DNA of 64,000 nt from Mimachlamys varia (lineage: Eukaryota > Mollusca > Bivalvia > Pectinida > Pectinidae). Positions 10,945-20,871 of the stretch are shown here, piece after piece (the first letter of the stretch is position 1; every line of letters begins with the position of its first letter). The stretch is from positions 50,471,058-50,535,057 of the forward strand of contig OX392532.1 of assembly GCA_947623455.1 (NCBI GenBank), read 5' to 3'. The notes under the pieces were generated by a model. That model had not been told where the DNA came from. It saw nothing but the letters and a program-made list of their open reading frames with translations, and ran no database searches. The position numbers and the translations under genes are program-made.

Positions 10945-11574
10945 TGACATTGTGTGTTATAGCTGGGGAAGGCATAAGTGTCGGAGGCGGTGGTAACAGT
11001 TGGCGGGAAGGGCAATCCCATGTTGTATCTTTTCGATCTGGTAAGGAGAAAGTGACATCTAGCAGAAGAAGCTAAGACTCCGGCAGCTGGGATTCAGTCA
11101 GAAATCATTCTCAAGACGGTGCATATATCACGACTGAGAGAGACCCTGTCCAATGAGCTAGTTATATATGTCATCTGTGTGGTCTCCTTGGTGTTACCTG
11201 TCCTGTCTATTCAAGTCAGGTGAAGGACGGTCGCCCCAAGGATTAATAATAATAATAATATACAATATTTGATACAATATTTGATATTTGATTTGATATA
11301 GCGCCCTATCTAGCTTACATAAGCCACTCTAAAGCGCTTTACAGTACATAGATATAAAATTATGATACAATCAATACAATTAATTAGGATTATGATATCA
11401 TAGTTTGTAGCCGTTGGAGCCGTTTCATGATAGGAAAATCGAAATTGTCATGTTTAGCATATCATTCAGCTAAGTAGTAAGAGTCTGTAATTGTGTCTTT
11501 AATCTCAGGTTCAAAAACCTAAGACCAAATCTGTTGGTTAAGTACGATAATGTTCGCTCTTTTACAATTTGAGG
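10945..11574. other. Non-coding with SINE tail fragment
   Basis: No gene seen. A short AAT microsatellite lies at about 11245-11260. At 11270-11350 the sequence TATAGCGCCCTATC...CTCTAAAGCGCTTTAC resembles a SINE/LINE-type 3' tail in reverse orientation. Confidence 0.45.
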
Positions 11575-12533
11575 TAGTTATTTTCATATCACATGCATAA
11601 TTATATGTATTTACATGGTATATACCTTTATTTCTTTTAATGTCATATAATTATATTGCATGCCAATGATATGAAATCAACAATAAAAGGAGAACACATA
11701 AGGCGAATACTGACTATTTACTATGATGCGAAGAATAGTGTGGTCAATAGAGACCATGTAAAAGATATTTTGTTTATAAACAAACAGTAAGCGTCCTGAT
11801 ACAAGCTATAGCATTGCGGTTACCGAAACACAAGAAGCGGGATGGATCATTTTTATTTATGATCATAATACTATAGAACACCAACAATCTGTTACGGAAT
11901 CTAACATACTAACATAGGCGTTGTATACAGTAGGTGTTACCATGTTTTAGGCCTTTCAGCTAAGTATAGGCCAGCATTTGGTCTAAGGGAGACTATTTTT
12001 GATATCTTATTTGCAAAACGAACATTTATTTGGATTTCCATATGACATAAATGAAAAACAGACATGTATTTGGGTTCCCATATGACATGAATAAGAAATC
12101 ATATAAGCATTGCATCACTTTACGGGTCAATAAGAGTAGGCCGGTTTGGATACTGTTACGTACGTCCGATATTGCACACTTTTGAAGCGTATGTATTTGA
12201 TCTCTGTATGTATATCTACATAGAAAGGACCTTTTTGGACCCCGGTCATTTCGGATTTTCACGGTGCAGCACATGTGTGTGCTAAGTCATCTTAATGATA
12301 AGAGGTGGCAGACTCTGCTGGAACCTACATAGCCACATTTAATCTCATTTGAGTAGTGGCACGGTACATAATATTCACATTTTCGCAGTACAGGATTTGA
12401 AATAACATGTATACAGAACTGGTTTAATTTTACTTTTAAATGCATCAATTAAAGATTACGTAACACGCACATATGCTGCAACTCTTAAATTTAACAATAG
12501 ATACGCATGCCGAAAAAAAAATGAATTAAACTG

Positions 12534-12575
12534 CATCATACAGCTGTTTCGTCCTCCCAGGACTCTTCAATGATG
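12534..12575 (-). ncRNA. Hammerhead-like motif, probably inactive (C3 changed)
   Basis: Minus-strand order: stem I CATCA, core TTGAAGA, stem II GTCC, loop TGGGA, GGAC, GAA, palindromic stem III ACAGCTGT, A, then TGATG pairing perfectly with CATCA. It matches the hammerhead consensus except that core residue C3 is T, which should break the C3-G8 pair and abolish or strongly reduce cleavage. Confidence 0.6.
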
Positions 12576-12661
12576 ATAGGGGCTAATTCGGTTTTACGCA
12601 CCTGATCCTTCTGCTTCTACATTAGTTTAGAAATTTTGGATTCCCACTTTTTTGTCCCCTA

Positions 12662-12705
12662 GCATTACTGAAGAGTCCTAGGAGGACGAAACAGCTGTAT
12701 GGTGC
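12662..12705 (+). ncRNA. Candidate type I hammerhead ribozyme
   Basis: Stem I 5' strand GCATTA (12662-12667); invariant core CTGAAGA (12668-12674, consensus CUGANGA); stem II GTCC/GGAC (12675-12678 and 12684-12687) around TAGGA; GAA (12688-12690); an eight-base stem III that is a palindrome, ACAGCTGT (12691-12698); A17 at 12699; and TGGTGC (12700-12705), which pairs with GCATTA over six bases including two G-U pairs. Every consensus core position is satisfied. Predicted cleavage is between 12699 and 12700. Stem III lacks a loop, so activity would need dimerisation of two motifs, as is known for short-stem-III hammerheads of newt satellites and retrozymes. Confidence 0.75.
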
Positions 12706-12790
12706 GGTTTAATTCATCTTATCGGCGTACTGTATATATTACTTAATTTAAAAGGTGCAGCACATGTGTGTGTTACGTCATCTTTCAGTA

Positions 12791-14440
12791 CTCCTTAAAT
12801 GTGTTTAGGGATGTCCTATTTATCTATTATGGCCCTGTTGAGAGAGCACAGTTGCCTTATAGTGTTGTCGATGATGGAATATTGCCTGAGCCAAAGACAA
12901 TGTAATGATGCAATAGTGCCCCCCTCCCCCAACCCCATAATGGGTTTAGTACATCGTCCTTTTAAATATACAGTGTAACACCAAAACTCATTTTATTGTG
13001 ACACACGCCATTATTGATTCACGGTGAACACCGCGCCAAATTTAGTATTGGCCCGTTGAGTCGGCGTTTTCGTTTCATAGTACTCATGTGTGTGGTGAAT
13101 GGGAAGGTAATATTCAGTCTTGTGATGTACTAATGTATTATCTGTGCAATAATTAAGGTAACAGTTCGACCGAAAGTAGGTTTTGGGATTACCAAAATGG
13201 GAAGGGTGTATTACAAATACAACAAATTGTTTTCAAAATGAGCTTTTAAACATGCATAATCATAACAGGATCATGTAAAAGAATGGAAAATGATTAAGAT
13301 TTATACAATAATAAAAACTATTTTTTTATAACTGAGGATTAAGTCGTGGGGGTGGGGGGGTCCGTGATATCAAAGATGATACTAGAAACATGAGTGTTTC
13401 AGTAAGAGTTCAGTCACTATAAAATTGAGTTAATGCTGATTACACGTAATTACTCATGGTGAGATGAGGTTTTATAAAAAACAAACTAATATTACCAGAT
13501 CAGGCAATTAATTAGTTGAAAGATATCTAACTTATTTATATAATAAATTATCTATATATAAGTTTTAAGATACATGATAATTGTATTAATAGTGTGATGA
13601 AGCATAATTTCCTTCTCAGAACGAACTTTCATCCTGGGCTTGATCTATGTCCCCAGATTTTTATCTGTCTGTAATCATTTAGCTGAATAAGATATCTTCC
13701 TCAAATCTTCAAATAAGTTTCTTCTTGATAATTAAACGAATAGCGTGATTAATTCAATTTACTGGCACCGTGATTTTTTGAAAAAAAATCCTGAGACATC
13801 AAGAAAAACTCCTCCTCATAACGATTGTCATCTGTTGGTTTTACATTCTCTTATAACCTGTGTTTTGCTGTCATTCTTCGACTTTTTGAATCAAGTGTCC
13901 AATATACGCATCTTCAGGGATTTTTTTCGAGGTTCTGAAAAATTCTGAAAAACAGTCCAGTTGATAAACATGTAAAAATAAAGCTAAAACGAAATTAACC
14001 TGAGCAGTAACTACCAAGAATCTTTTGCCTGTAAATTCCAAAGAATTAAAAATAATTTAGGTGTGGACAACTTAAACAAGCCCAAGTTAGACGCCAGTTC
14101 AAAATGGATGCGTGTTTACAAATACCGAGTTTCAACTGCTACTGTACCGATACCCACGTAAGAATTCATCTTGAATATTGCTGATATCAGTTAATCTTAA
14201 TCTATAAATATCATAAATTATTAGGATTGATTTGTGCTGAAAATTTTGCCGAATATTGGGCCTTTAAATAATGGTAATGTTATGTCATTCTGACTCAGTT
14301 TTATAATTGGAAGAAGAGAATATTGTATAATTCTGAATAAGTAACTTTCATCCTGAATAATACTCGGTAAATATCAGACATAAATGGTCTTTTTCATAGT
14401 GAGTCAAGTGAAGAGGAATTTAATTGATTATGTGTCGTTA
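12791..14440. other. Non-coding 5' flank of TRIM copy B
   Basis: No gene seen. From about 13320 it is collinear with 2838-3690 upstream of TRIM copy A. Short open frames (for example 13745-13948) show no recognisable motif. Confidence 0.5.
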
Positions 14441-14790
14441 AATCTTAACTGAATAACATGTGTTGTGTCGTTAAATCTTAACTGAATCACATGTGTTGTG
14501 TCGTTAAATCTTAACTGAATAACATGTGTTGTGTCGTTAAATCTTAACTGAATCACATATGGTGTGTCGTTAAATCTTAACTGAATAACATGTGTTGTGT
14601 CGTTAAATCTTAACTGAATAACATGTGTTGTGTCGTTAAATCTTAACTGAATTACATGTGTTGTGTCGTTAAATCGTAACTGTATCACATGTGTTGTGTC
14701 GTTAAATCTTAAGTAAATTTCATGTGTTGTATCGTTAAATCTTGAGTGAATTTCATGTGTTGGGTCGTTAAATCGTAACTGATTTATATG
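14441..14790. repeat. 33-bp minisatellite
   Basis: About 10-11 copies of GTGTTGTGTCGTTAAATCTT plus AACTGAATAACAT. The matching place in copy A (about 3675-3715) has a single related unit, so it expanded in copy B only. The minus-strand frame reading RFNDTTHVIQL repeatedly is a by-product of the 33-bp (11-codon) period. Confidence 0.9.
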
Positions 14791-14839
14791 TGTATACACC
14801 AGCCTGGTAATATATTTGTTATTAAATATATATCAATTA

Positions 14840-14993
14840 TGGAACTTTGATGAGGTCATTATGTTGTAATACCGACCTGGTACATTATGTAGAATCAAAT
14901 ATTGACAGAGAGCGTTAGCCAGAGGTCAATATTTTAGATTCTACAAAATGTACTAGGTTGGTATAACACCATATTGACCTTACCAAAGGTCCT
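14840..14993. repeat. Foldback element (~150 bp)
   Basis: Imperfect inverted arms: GGTCATTATGTTGTAATACC...TAGAATCAAATATTGAC opposed by GTCAATATTTTAGATTCTA...GGTATAACACCATATTGACC, with a ~20-nt loop. Absent from copy A at the same place. Confidence 0.75.
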
Positions 14994-15510
14994 TAATTTT
15001 TATATTAGATGTGAAACTTGTTTGCAAAAGACTTACATTGAATTATATCTGTCTTGATAAAGAATGAATTACAATTGCATGCATGGGTACTATGACGTCA
15101 CAATGATTATTGCGTCACAAATACAATGTTAACTCGGTGTTTCCGAAAAATAGAAACATCAGGTCGATATCACAAAATATGGACCTCCATGTGACCATAT
15201 TTCAGCAAATGGAATTGAGTAAAATTAGACCACATCTAATATATATAGATAGCGATATCAACGTGAAAAATAAACAGTTTGTGTTTTTATACATAGAAAA
15301 CTCATTCAAAACTAACATCAATTACCTTTACTTTTATATTTGTGTATACACACCACCGTGCTATCAACGTCACAGTACACTGCGTTTGAGTTATGTACCT
15401 GGTGCGGGCTTCTATTATCAACATTCAATACACTTTCTATCAATACACCAGACACACGTTATCCAAACGACATAACGATCACTTGAAGAAGGAAGTTTGA
15501 TTCAAAACAA

Positions 15511-15546
15511 ATGCAAATGGCGGCCTGTGAGATATGGCTTGTTTAA
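15511..15546 (+). promoter_or_regulatory. Short upstream ORF of TRIM copy B
   Basis: ATGCAAATGGCGGCC opens an 11-codon frame (MQMAACEIWLV) ending 26 bp before the main ATG at 15573. The same ATG context is the start codon of the truncated TRIM in copy A (3989). Whether it is translated or represses the main frame is not known. Confidence 0.5.
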
Positions 15547-15572
15547 CAGGATTAATTTAGAAGTTAGGCGGA

Positions 15573-17228
15573 ATGGCGAGTAAACTATCAATCCGACGTG
15601 CCCCGGTACAAGTGCCGGACACATGCTCGTGGTGTGAAAGTATACAAGACGTGAACTGGTACTGTAATGACTGTCAGGAGGCTTTGTGTGACAAATGTAA
15701 GGATGCACATAAACGCGCGAGAAAGACGCGAAATGATGACGTCGTACCAATTAAGGAGGCGAACAAACTCGGAGAAGCCGTACTCGCAGAGGTATGTAAG
15801 ACACATCGAGGTAAGACATCTGACCTGTACTGTAGTGAATGTGACATCGTCATGTGTGTGACGTGTCGCACCGAGAAACATAAACATCACACATTCAAAA
15901 AAATAGAGGAAGAAATTTACTCTCAACAACATTACGTGCGAGATCAATTAAAAGTGCTCAAGTCCAAGTTAGACCATTTTGATTATAGTTTATCAAAATG
16001 TCACGAAGTGCACAAGTCATTCGAAGAGAGTGTCGATGTCATCCAGCAAACTGTTCAGACACAGAAGCTGAAACTGAAAGCTGAGATTGATTCTATAGCC
16101 GACTCGGTCTTAGAAGAGTTATCGTCCCTGGTAAAAGAAGAAGAAACGATTCACAAACGGGACTGTCAATCTCACGAAAATAATATCAAAGAGATCAAAC
16201 AACTTATCAAAGAGGTAGAACAGAACACAGACAAGACGTCTAGTAGATCCTTGTTTGAGCTGACGGGGAGAGTGAGAACCACCGTACCGCTGTATGATGT
16301 TACTACAAAGACCGTGTTACCAAGCCCTCCTCACTTCGCGTCTGGAAAACCTAACCGAGATGATTTGAGGACAATGATTGGGACACTCCAGGTCAGCAAA
16401 TTGAAGAATAAAGACATGGGACATGAGAGGAAAGAAGTTGACAGTAAACAGGTTCGTCAGATGTCTAAATTTCGAGTACCTCAGAAGACACAAATCAATT
16501 CGATATGTCCTGTTGACGACACTCACGTATGGATGTCAGTACTTAGATGTACAGAATTGATCAAAGTCAACAAGGAAGGCAATATCACAGAGACTGTCCA
16601 GCTTGACTTTAACCCGTGGTGTCTGACAATGACCAACACCGAAGAACTACTGATCACGTGTTCTGATGATTCACCACTGATATACAAACTAACCAACGAC
16701 AGACAAGTGACCAGATTTACTGACATCAGTCCGTTAGAAGCCTGGGGTATCAGTGTCAGTGACAGTGACGAGGTGTTCGTTACTACTCACACTACAACAA
16801 TACAGGTACTGAACATGTCCGGAGAGAGGATCAGACAAATCACATGTGGAGGTAAAGGGCTGAGTGTTGTATGTTTGACAACAGGAGATATAACTGTCAC
16901 CACTGGATATGGTTGGATAAATTGTAGAGAAATCATTGTCATCAACAGAACTGCTCAGGTCATACACAAGTGGAGTGGTGAACTGGACAATGGTCAGAAG
17001 ATAAAGAAGACTACACAATGTAGTATAGCACGTGATAGATATGATAGAGTGTTTGTACCAGACAGCGACACTCACCAGGTATACGTCCTCTCGGGGAATG
17101 AGAGAAAGGCCAAGTGTCTCCTGGACCAGAAATACGGAGTAAGAAACCCAGTGGCTGTGTGTGTAGACAGGTGTGGATATGTCTGGATCGGATGTCATGA
17201 TGGTACAGTACATGTGATGGAACTATAA
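15573..17228 (+). CDS. RING-less TRIM-like protein: two B-boxes, coiled coil, NHL-like propeller (551 aa)
   Basis: Single-exon gene. B-box 1 spans residues ~18-60 (C18-x2-C21, C31-x2-C34, C39-x2-C42, H46) and B-box 2 residues ~75-106 (C75, H78, C87, C90, C95, C98, H103, H106). A coiled coil spans ~107-225, and a degenerate beta-propeller covers ~290-551 (DEVFVTTHTTTIQVLNMSG, VDRCGYVWIGCHDGTVHVMEL). There is no RING, so E3 ligase activity is not expected from this chain alone; TRIM proteins of this layout usually oligomerise through the coiled coil and bind partners through the propeller. Such genes are highly multiplied in bivalves and often proposed to act in innate immunity; that role is inference here. 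The start is the first ATG in frame before B-box 1, after an 11-codon upstream ORF. Paralogues are at 3989-4906 and 35088-36740. Confidence 0.9.
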   Translation: MASKLSIRRAPVQVPDTCSWCESIQDVNWYCNDCQEALCDKCKDAHKRARKTRNDDVVPIKEANKLGEAVLAEVCKTHRGKTSDLYCSECDIVMCVTCRTEKHKHHTFKKIEEEIYSQQHYVRDQLKVLKSKLDHFDYSLSKCHEVHKSFEESVDVIQQTVQTQKLKLKAEIDSIADSVLEELSSLVKEEETIHKRDCQSHENNIKEIKQLIKEVEQNTDKTSSRSLFELTGRVRTTVPLYDVTTKTVLPSPPHFASGKPNRDDLRTMIGTLQVSKLKNKDMGHERKEVDSKQVRQMSKFRVPQKTQINSICPVDDTHVWMSVLRCTELIKVNKEGNITETVQLDFNPWCLTMTNTEELLITCSDDSPLIYKLTNDRQVTRFTDISPLEAWGISVSDSDEVFVTTHTTTIQVLNMSGERIRQITCGGKGLSVVCLTTGDITVTTGYGWINCREIIVINRTAQVIHKWSGELDNGQKIKKTTQCSIARDRYDRVFVPDSDTHQVYVLSGNERKAKCLLDQKYGVRNPVAVCVDRCGYVWIGCHDGTVHVMEL

Positions 17229-17930
17229 ACAAGTGATAGGACAGCTCAAAGTAAACAAAAACTGACATCATTAAATCATGGTGACCACAGAAATGTTTAT
17301 AATGTATCTATCCAACATGTCAACCTCGCAAACGACATATAACTATTATCATATGATGACAATGCTTACATTTCCAGTATACATTATCACCGTTTAGTTC
17401 TTTTTTCATGTTTGAGCAATCAGTCCCTTCTAAGTTTTATCAAAATATACGTTCTATCCTAGGCTAAATCGTTTAGTGCATTTAGTGCATTATAATAAAT
17501 CTTTTAAGAAATCATTATAGAGTCCCTGCTAATTTGTATCATAATGTACGTTACATCATAGGCTAACTACATAATATCACGGTACAACTACATTGATAAA
17601 AAGTGATTATGTACTGTTACCCTTACAATAATGCAAAAATTAATACCGGTGCATAGTTACACTACATACATTTATTACGTTCTGTATAACTGAATGTTGG
17701 ATTGTCTCATCAGCAGTTGATTTAAGGAAGACAACTCATGATAACGAGGACAAAACAGACACTTATTTGAGAGTTCGTTCGAACACAATGTCAATTCACT
17801 GATATACACAGATATAAATATGAACTGAATTGTTCACGTGATTCAGAGGTCCGACACACAAATCAAACAGTTAAATTCGCATATCGCAGATATTCGCGAA
17901 ATGTTTAATGTATTTATATATGTAGCGGAA
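17229..17930. other. Non-coding 3' flank of TRIM copy B
   Basis: AT-rich and partly collinear with 4907-4940 and 5450-5680. A repeated phrase (AATCATTATASAGTCCCTRCTAA and relatives) occurs at 17425 and 17510. No gene seen. Confidence 0.5.
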
Positions 17931-18148
17931 CTGGATAGATCGGCGACTAGATAGCTCAGTGGTAGAGTGTTCGTTTAGAGTTCGGAAGGTCTCTGGTTCG
18001 AACCCCGGTCTTGCCGCTACATTTCCTCCTGTTATAAAATTAATGTAGCGGAACTGGACTGGATCGATCCTAGACTACTAGATAGCTCAGTGGTAGAGTG
18101 TTCGACTAGAGTTCGGGAGGCCCTAGATTTGAGCTACATTTTCTCTTT
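17931..18148 (+). mobile_element. Tandem tRNA-like units (SINE-type)
   Basis: Two ~110-bp units each begin TGTAGCGGAACTGGA. In unit 1 a tRNA-like body at 17945-18015 has A-box TAGCTCAGTGG and B-box GGTTCGAACCC, a good D arm (GCTC/GAGT), a four-of-five anticodon stem with loop TTAGAGT, and an acceptor with two mismatches. An outer 7-bp pair GTAGCGG/CCGCTAC encloses it. In unit 2 (18045-18148) the A-box is intact and the B-box decayed. More likely tRNA-derived SINE units than a working tRNA. Confidence 0.55.
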
Positions 18149-18227
18149 CTCCTGTTTACGTATATATAGAACTTATTGATTATAGTTTATGTTATATGTT
18201 TAATGGGAGTGGAAAAGTGATAAAGAT

Positions 18228-18290
18228 AGTGCCCTATCTTGGATTCGAACCCGCGATCCTTAGCTCTCCAGCCCTAAAATTCATGGACTG
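18228..18290 (-). mobile_element. tRNA-like fragment
   Basis: On the minus strand it contains CGCGGGTTCGAATCC (B-box type) preceded by a decayed region. Probably a SINE or tRNA-derived scrap; no complete cloverleaf. Confidence 0.3.
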
Positions 18291-18399
18291 TGCTAAAAGG
18301 ATTTCCCTAAAGTTCTCGCTTGTAAGGCAACCTAGTCAATGCACATCTCGTACGTATGTAATAATATTAAATGTTCAAGTCCAGTTATAATACTAACAC

Positions 18400-19339
18400 C
18401 CAAGGTCATGAACACGTGTCCGCTACCCTGTTGACTGTAGGTAGCTATCTTAGGCTCGTGAAGACGTTTATTACATGCATATCATTTTTCTGAAGATTTG
18501 TTTGAATTAATGTTTTCATGCTATTTAAATATCATGCTGTATGGCAGTAAACAGACTGATTTGGAAATGTAAATCTAATGAAACTTGTTTCCGTTCATGA
18601 AAGATCTTGTGATACACATAGGTGAAAATCAAGTTTAAATCTGTCACAAACATCCGTTATTCCATACGGCGAGTTCACATGTTTGTGTACGGAATATTCG
18701 AAATATATATTATTCGTTTCAGAGACACAGCCAGGCATGTCTTTCAATTCTACTAAAAACCGGTCCTTCTTTAATTACCCATCGTCGGAATGATTGCCAA
18801 TAACACTCTTACGACATTTTAATCAGGGCTATATTCGTAATGTGTCTTGTATAACTGGTAAGTGTATTGACTGTGAAGAATTCAACGAAAATAATTTCAG
18901 ATTAGGTGGGATTATCAATTGCCTGGTACTGTGTGAACTGTTGAATCTATCAGAGACGTATACAACATCTGGATTTATTAACGCTCTCAAACAGACAGAA
19001 AGGATCACACCAGGACCGCTGTTATCAGTAATCAAATGTGTTTGTATAGCCACATAGTGTTGTAAACCACTCAGTTATATATATCTTTGTAATTTGTTTA
19101 ATTTTATATAAATATATAATTAAATTGTATTTTGAATTTAGCTGCTGGTGTCCTTTTTCTGTTATTATCACGTAACAATCCATTAATCTTAAACATCTTC
19201 TCAAAAATATTTCTTCTATCCGATCGTTTCACTGTTAGTTCCTTCTGTGTCTGCCAGTCTTTGACCAATCTGTAAAAAGACACGTCAGTTAACTTATCTC
19301 AAATATCCGTACACCCTGCTCAGTGTCATTGACGATGAC
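18400..19339. other. Non-coding duplicated flank
   Basis: Collinear with copy A (6740-6810 and 7399-8095). Its first part (18390-18500, GAACACGTGTCCGCTACC...GGCTCGTGAAGACG) is also related to 22820-22930, which suggests an additional, older copy of this flank. No gene seen. Confidence 0.55.
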
Positions 19340-19472
19340 AGATTAGCCGTCGTACTGAAAGAAAGTGTCGGGACTAACGAGCTTGTTCTGTAGTAACAAA
19401 GTGTCCAGACTATAGAGGTCTAACGAGGATCCATTACTTACAAAGTGTCAGGACTAACGAGGTTCCATTACT
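19340..19472. repeat. 36-bp minisatellite, array 2 (left part)
   Basis: Four imperfect units of the same family as 1-686. The array is split at 19472 by the LINE and resumes at 20872. Confidence 0.85.
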
Positions 19473-20871
19473 TTTTTTGTAATTTTTTTTCAGAAATTTT
19501 TCAAATAATATAATTGAGCACGAGAACACAACTTTAACACAGCTCACAACATAAATTATGCACACACATCCACACATGTGCACACTCACACACACTCTCT
19601 GTCACATCCCCTCACACACACTCTTACTCACACACACTCACACTGTAAAACACTTTATAATAATATCCATATTCAAACAAACTTGAATATAATTAAAAAA
19701 AACATCCTCTCAAGCTAAACAAACTCATGAATTTACACTCACTCGTACACAGACAACAGACAGACATGAACAAGACAGATGGACATTCAGATAATAAGAG
19801 ACACAAAGAAGAAGATAGAGAAGAAGGAGGAGAAAGAGGGAGGCACTGTTTCTTTAGTTATTATATTTAGAATTTATAACAGAGGATTAGGAATCATCAG
19901 GCAAGTCGGCGATATTGATATAACAAAATAGCAATATAATTATGTGTGTACAGAGAATAAAAATTGCACAATTTATAAGTATTTTAGCACAGCAGTACTA
20001 ATTACTGTATGTATATCACTTTTATAGAATGAATAATATTCTATATTTCACTGGTAAAAATGTAATAAATGTATATATGTAACCTATAGCTCTCATAGTG
20101 GCTTCCATTTTCTCCAACCTAACTCAAATAGCCTTTTTATATGGTCCTTTTGACTATTATTTATATATATTTGGACCCTGAAGTTATCTTTAATTACATT
20201 AATGAGAGCATTTATATTCAAAGAGTTACTTAGACACCCAGTTTTATAAATATAGTGCTTTATAATGATGAGAATCTCATTATCAACCTTGCTACATTGA
20301 TGTGTAAATATTCCAAAAAGAAAAGACTCCTTATTGTATGCAAAAGGTATCAGAAGTACATTAAATAAAGTTTCAAATTTTTGAAGAAGTGTTTGTACCT
20401 CCTTACATTCCCAAAGGCAGTGCACAATAGTCTCAATTTCAATATTACATAAGGTACACATAGGACTAGGTATTATTTTTATCTTATGCAGGAAAGTATT
20501 TGTTACTAAGATATGATGAATAATTCAGACTTGAAACCATATAAATTTTGAATTTTTTGTTACTTTAAAGGGTAGATTATATATTTTTGTCCATTGTTCC
20601 TTATCCAAGTTAAAATCCAAATTCCTCTTTCTAGTGCTTGTAGGAGTTGACACTGAAGGTTTAATATACTTGTAAAAGTCTTTTGCACCTTTTTTGTTTT
20701 TGAAAAATATTTCTAACATTTGTGGTATAAAAGGCTGTGCAAGTTCCTTTGGTTTTCCATCAAAATTTCTTAAAAAGTGTTTGATTGCAAAAATTAATCC
20801 ATGATATTGTAGAAAATTTGTATCAATTCTAATTTTTTGAAGAAATTCATTGAAAGAGAGAAAGGTTAAGA
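19473..20871 (-). mobile_element. 5'-truncated LINE (L1/Tx1-like) retrotransposon
   Basis: Minus-strand element of 1399 bp flanked by a perfect 14-bp target duplication GAGGTTCCATTACT (19459-19472 and 20872-20885). The 3' end is T-rich on + (polyA tail). The reading frame from 20871 (LTFLSFNEFLQKI, LQYHGLIFAIKHFLRNF) continues to 20093 with one in-frame TGA at 20525-20527. It carries the C-terminal zinc-type motif CTLCNIEIETIVHCLWECK and then LFGIFTHQ...EILIIIKHYIYKTG, typical of L1-type ORF2 ends. Only the last ~260 codons are present, so it is dead on arrival. The 3' UTR holds a CA/CTCA-rich tract (19557-19650). Confidence 0.85.
20093..20871 (-). pseudogene. LINE ORF2 C-terminal fragment
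   Basis: Coding remnant of the LINE above, interrupted by TGA at 20525-20527. Both halves are in one frame. It retains the Cys/His cluster near residues read from 20461 (CTLC...H.LWEC) and lacks the endonuclease and the RT catalytic region because of 5' truncation. An apparent ATG at 20926 lies in the flanking minisatellite and is not a LINE start. Confidence 0.75.

Larger units (their letters stand above)
12256..12790. mobile_element. Hammerhead-bearing repeat element A
   Basis: Bounded by a ~31-bp direct repeat (12260-12291 and 12757-12788, GTGCAGCACATGTGTGTG...GTCATCTT) with about two mismatches. The interior from 12345 (TAGTGGCACGGTACATAAT) matches 25475-25757, so this is a dispersed family. 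Near the middle, ~60-bp inverted arms (about 12512-12582 and 12655-12722) each contain a hammerhead-like motif, separated by a ~75-bp loop that is shared with element B. No protein coding. The direct terminal repeats plus ribozymes recall retrozymes, but the boundaries are not proven. Confidence 0.6.
11575..19312. repeat. Segmental duplication, copy B (TRIM locus)
   Basis: Collinear partner of 2560-8095, with landmarks listed there. Copy B is longer because of insertions between 11850 and 13320 (including the hammerhead element), a 33-bp minisatellite (14441-14790), a foldback (14840-14993) and retention of TRIM sequence deleted in copy A. It lacks copy A's SINE, 34-bp minisatellite and Penelope-like insertion. 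Confidence 0.85.

Noticed and set aside
14428..14799. Minus-strand frame of repeated RFNDTTHVIQL, a possible repeat protein
   Set aside because: Produced by a 33-bp minisatellite whose length is a multiple of three. The paralogous locus has one unit and no such frame.
15110..15475. 121-codon frame upstream of TRIM copy B
   Set aside because: Non-conserved against copy A and no domain; it ends in the shared 5' flank.
17945..18015. Functional tRNA gene
   Set aside because: Two acceptor mismatches, one T-stem mismatch and a tandem decayed partner; better explained as a tRNA-derived SINE unit.
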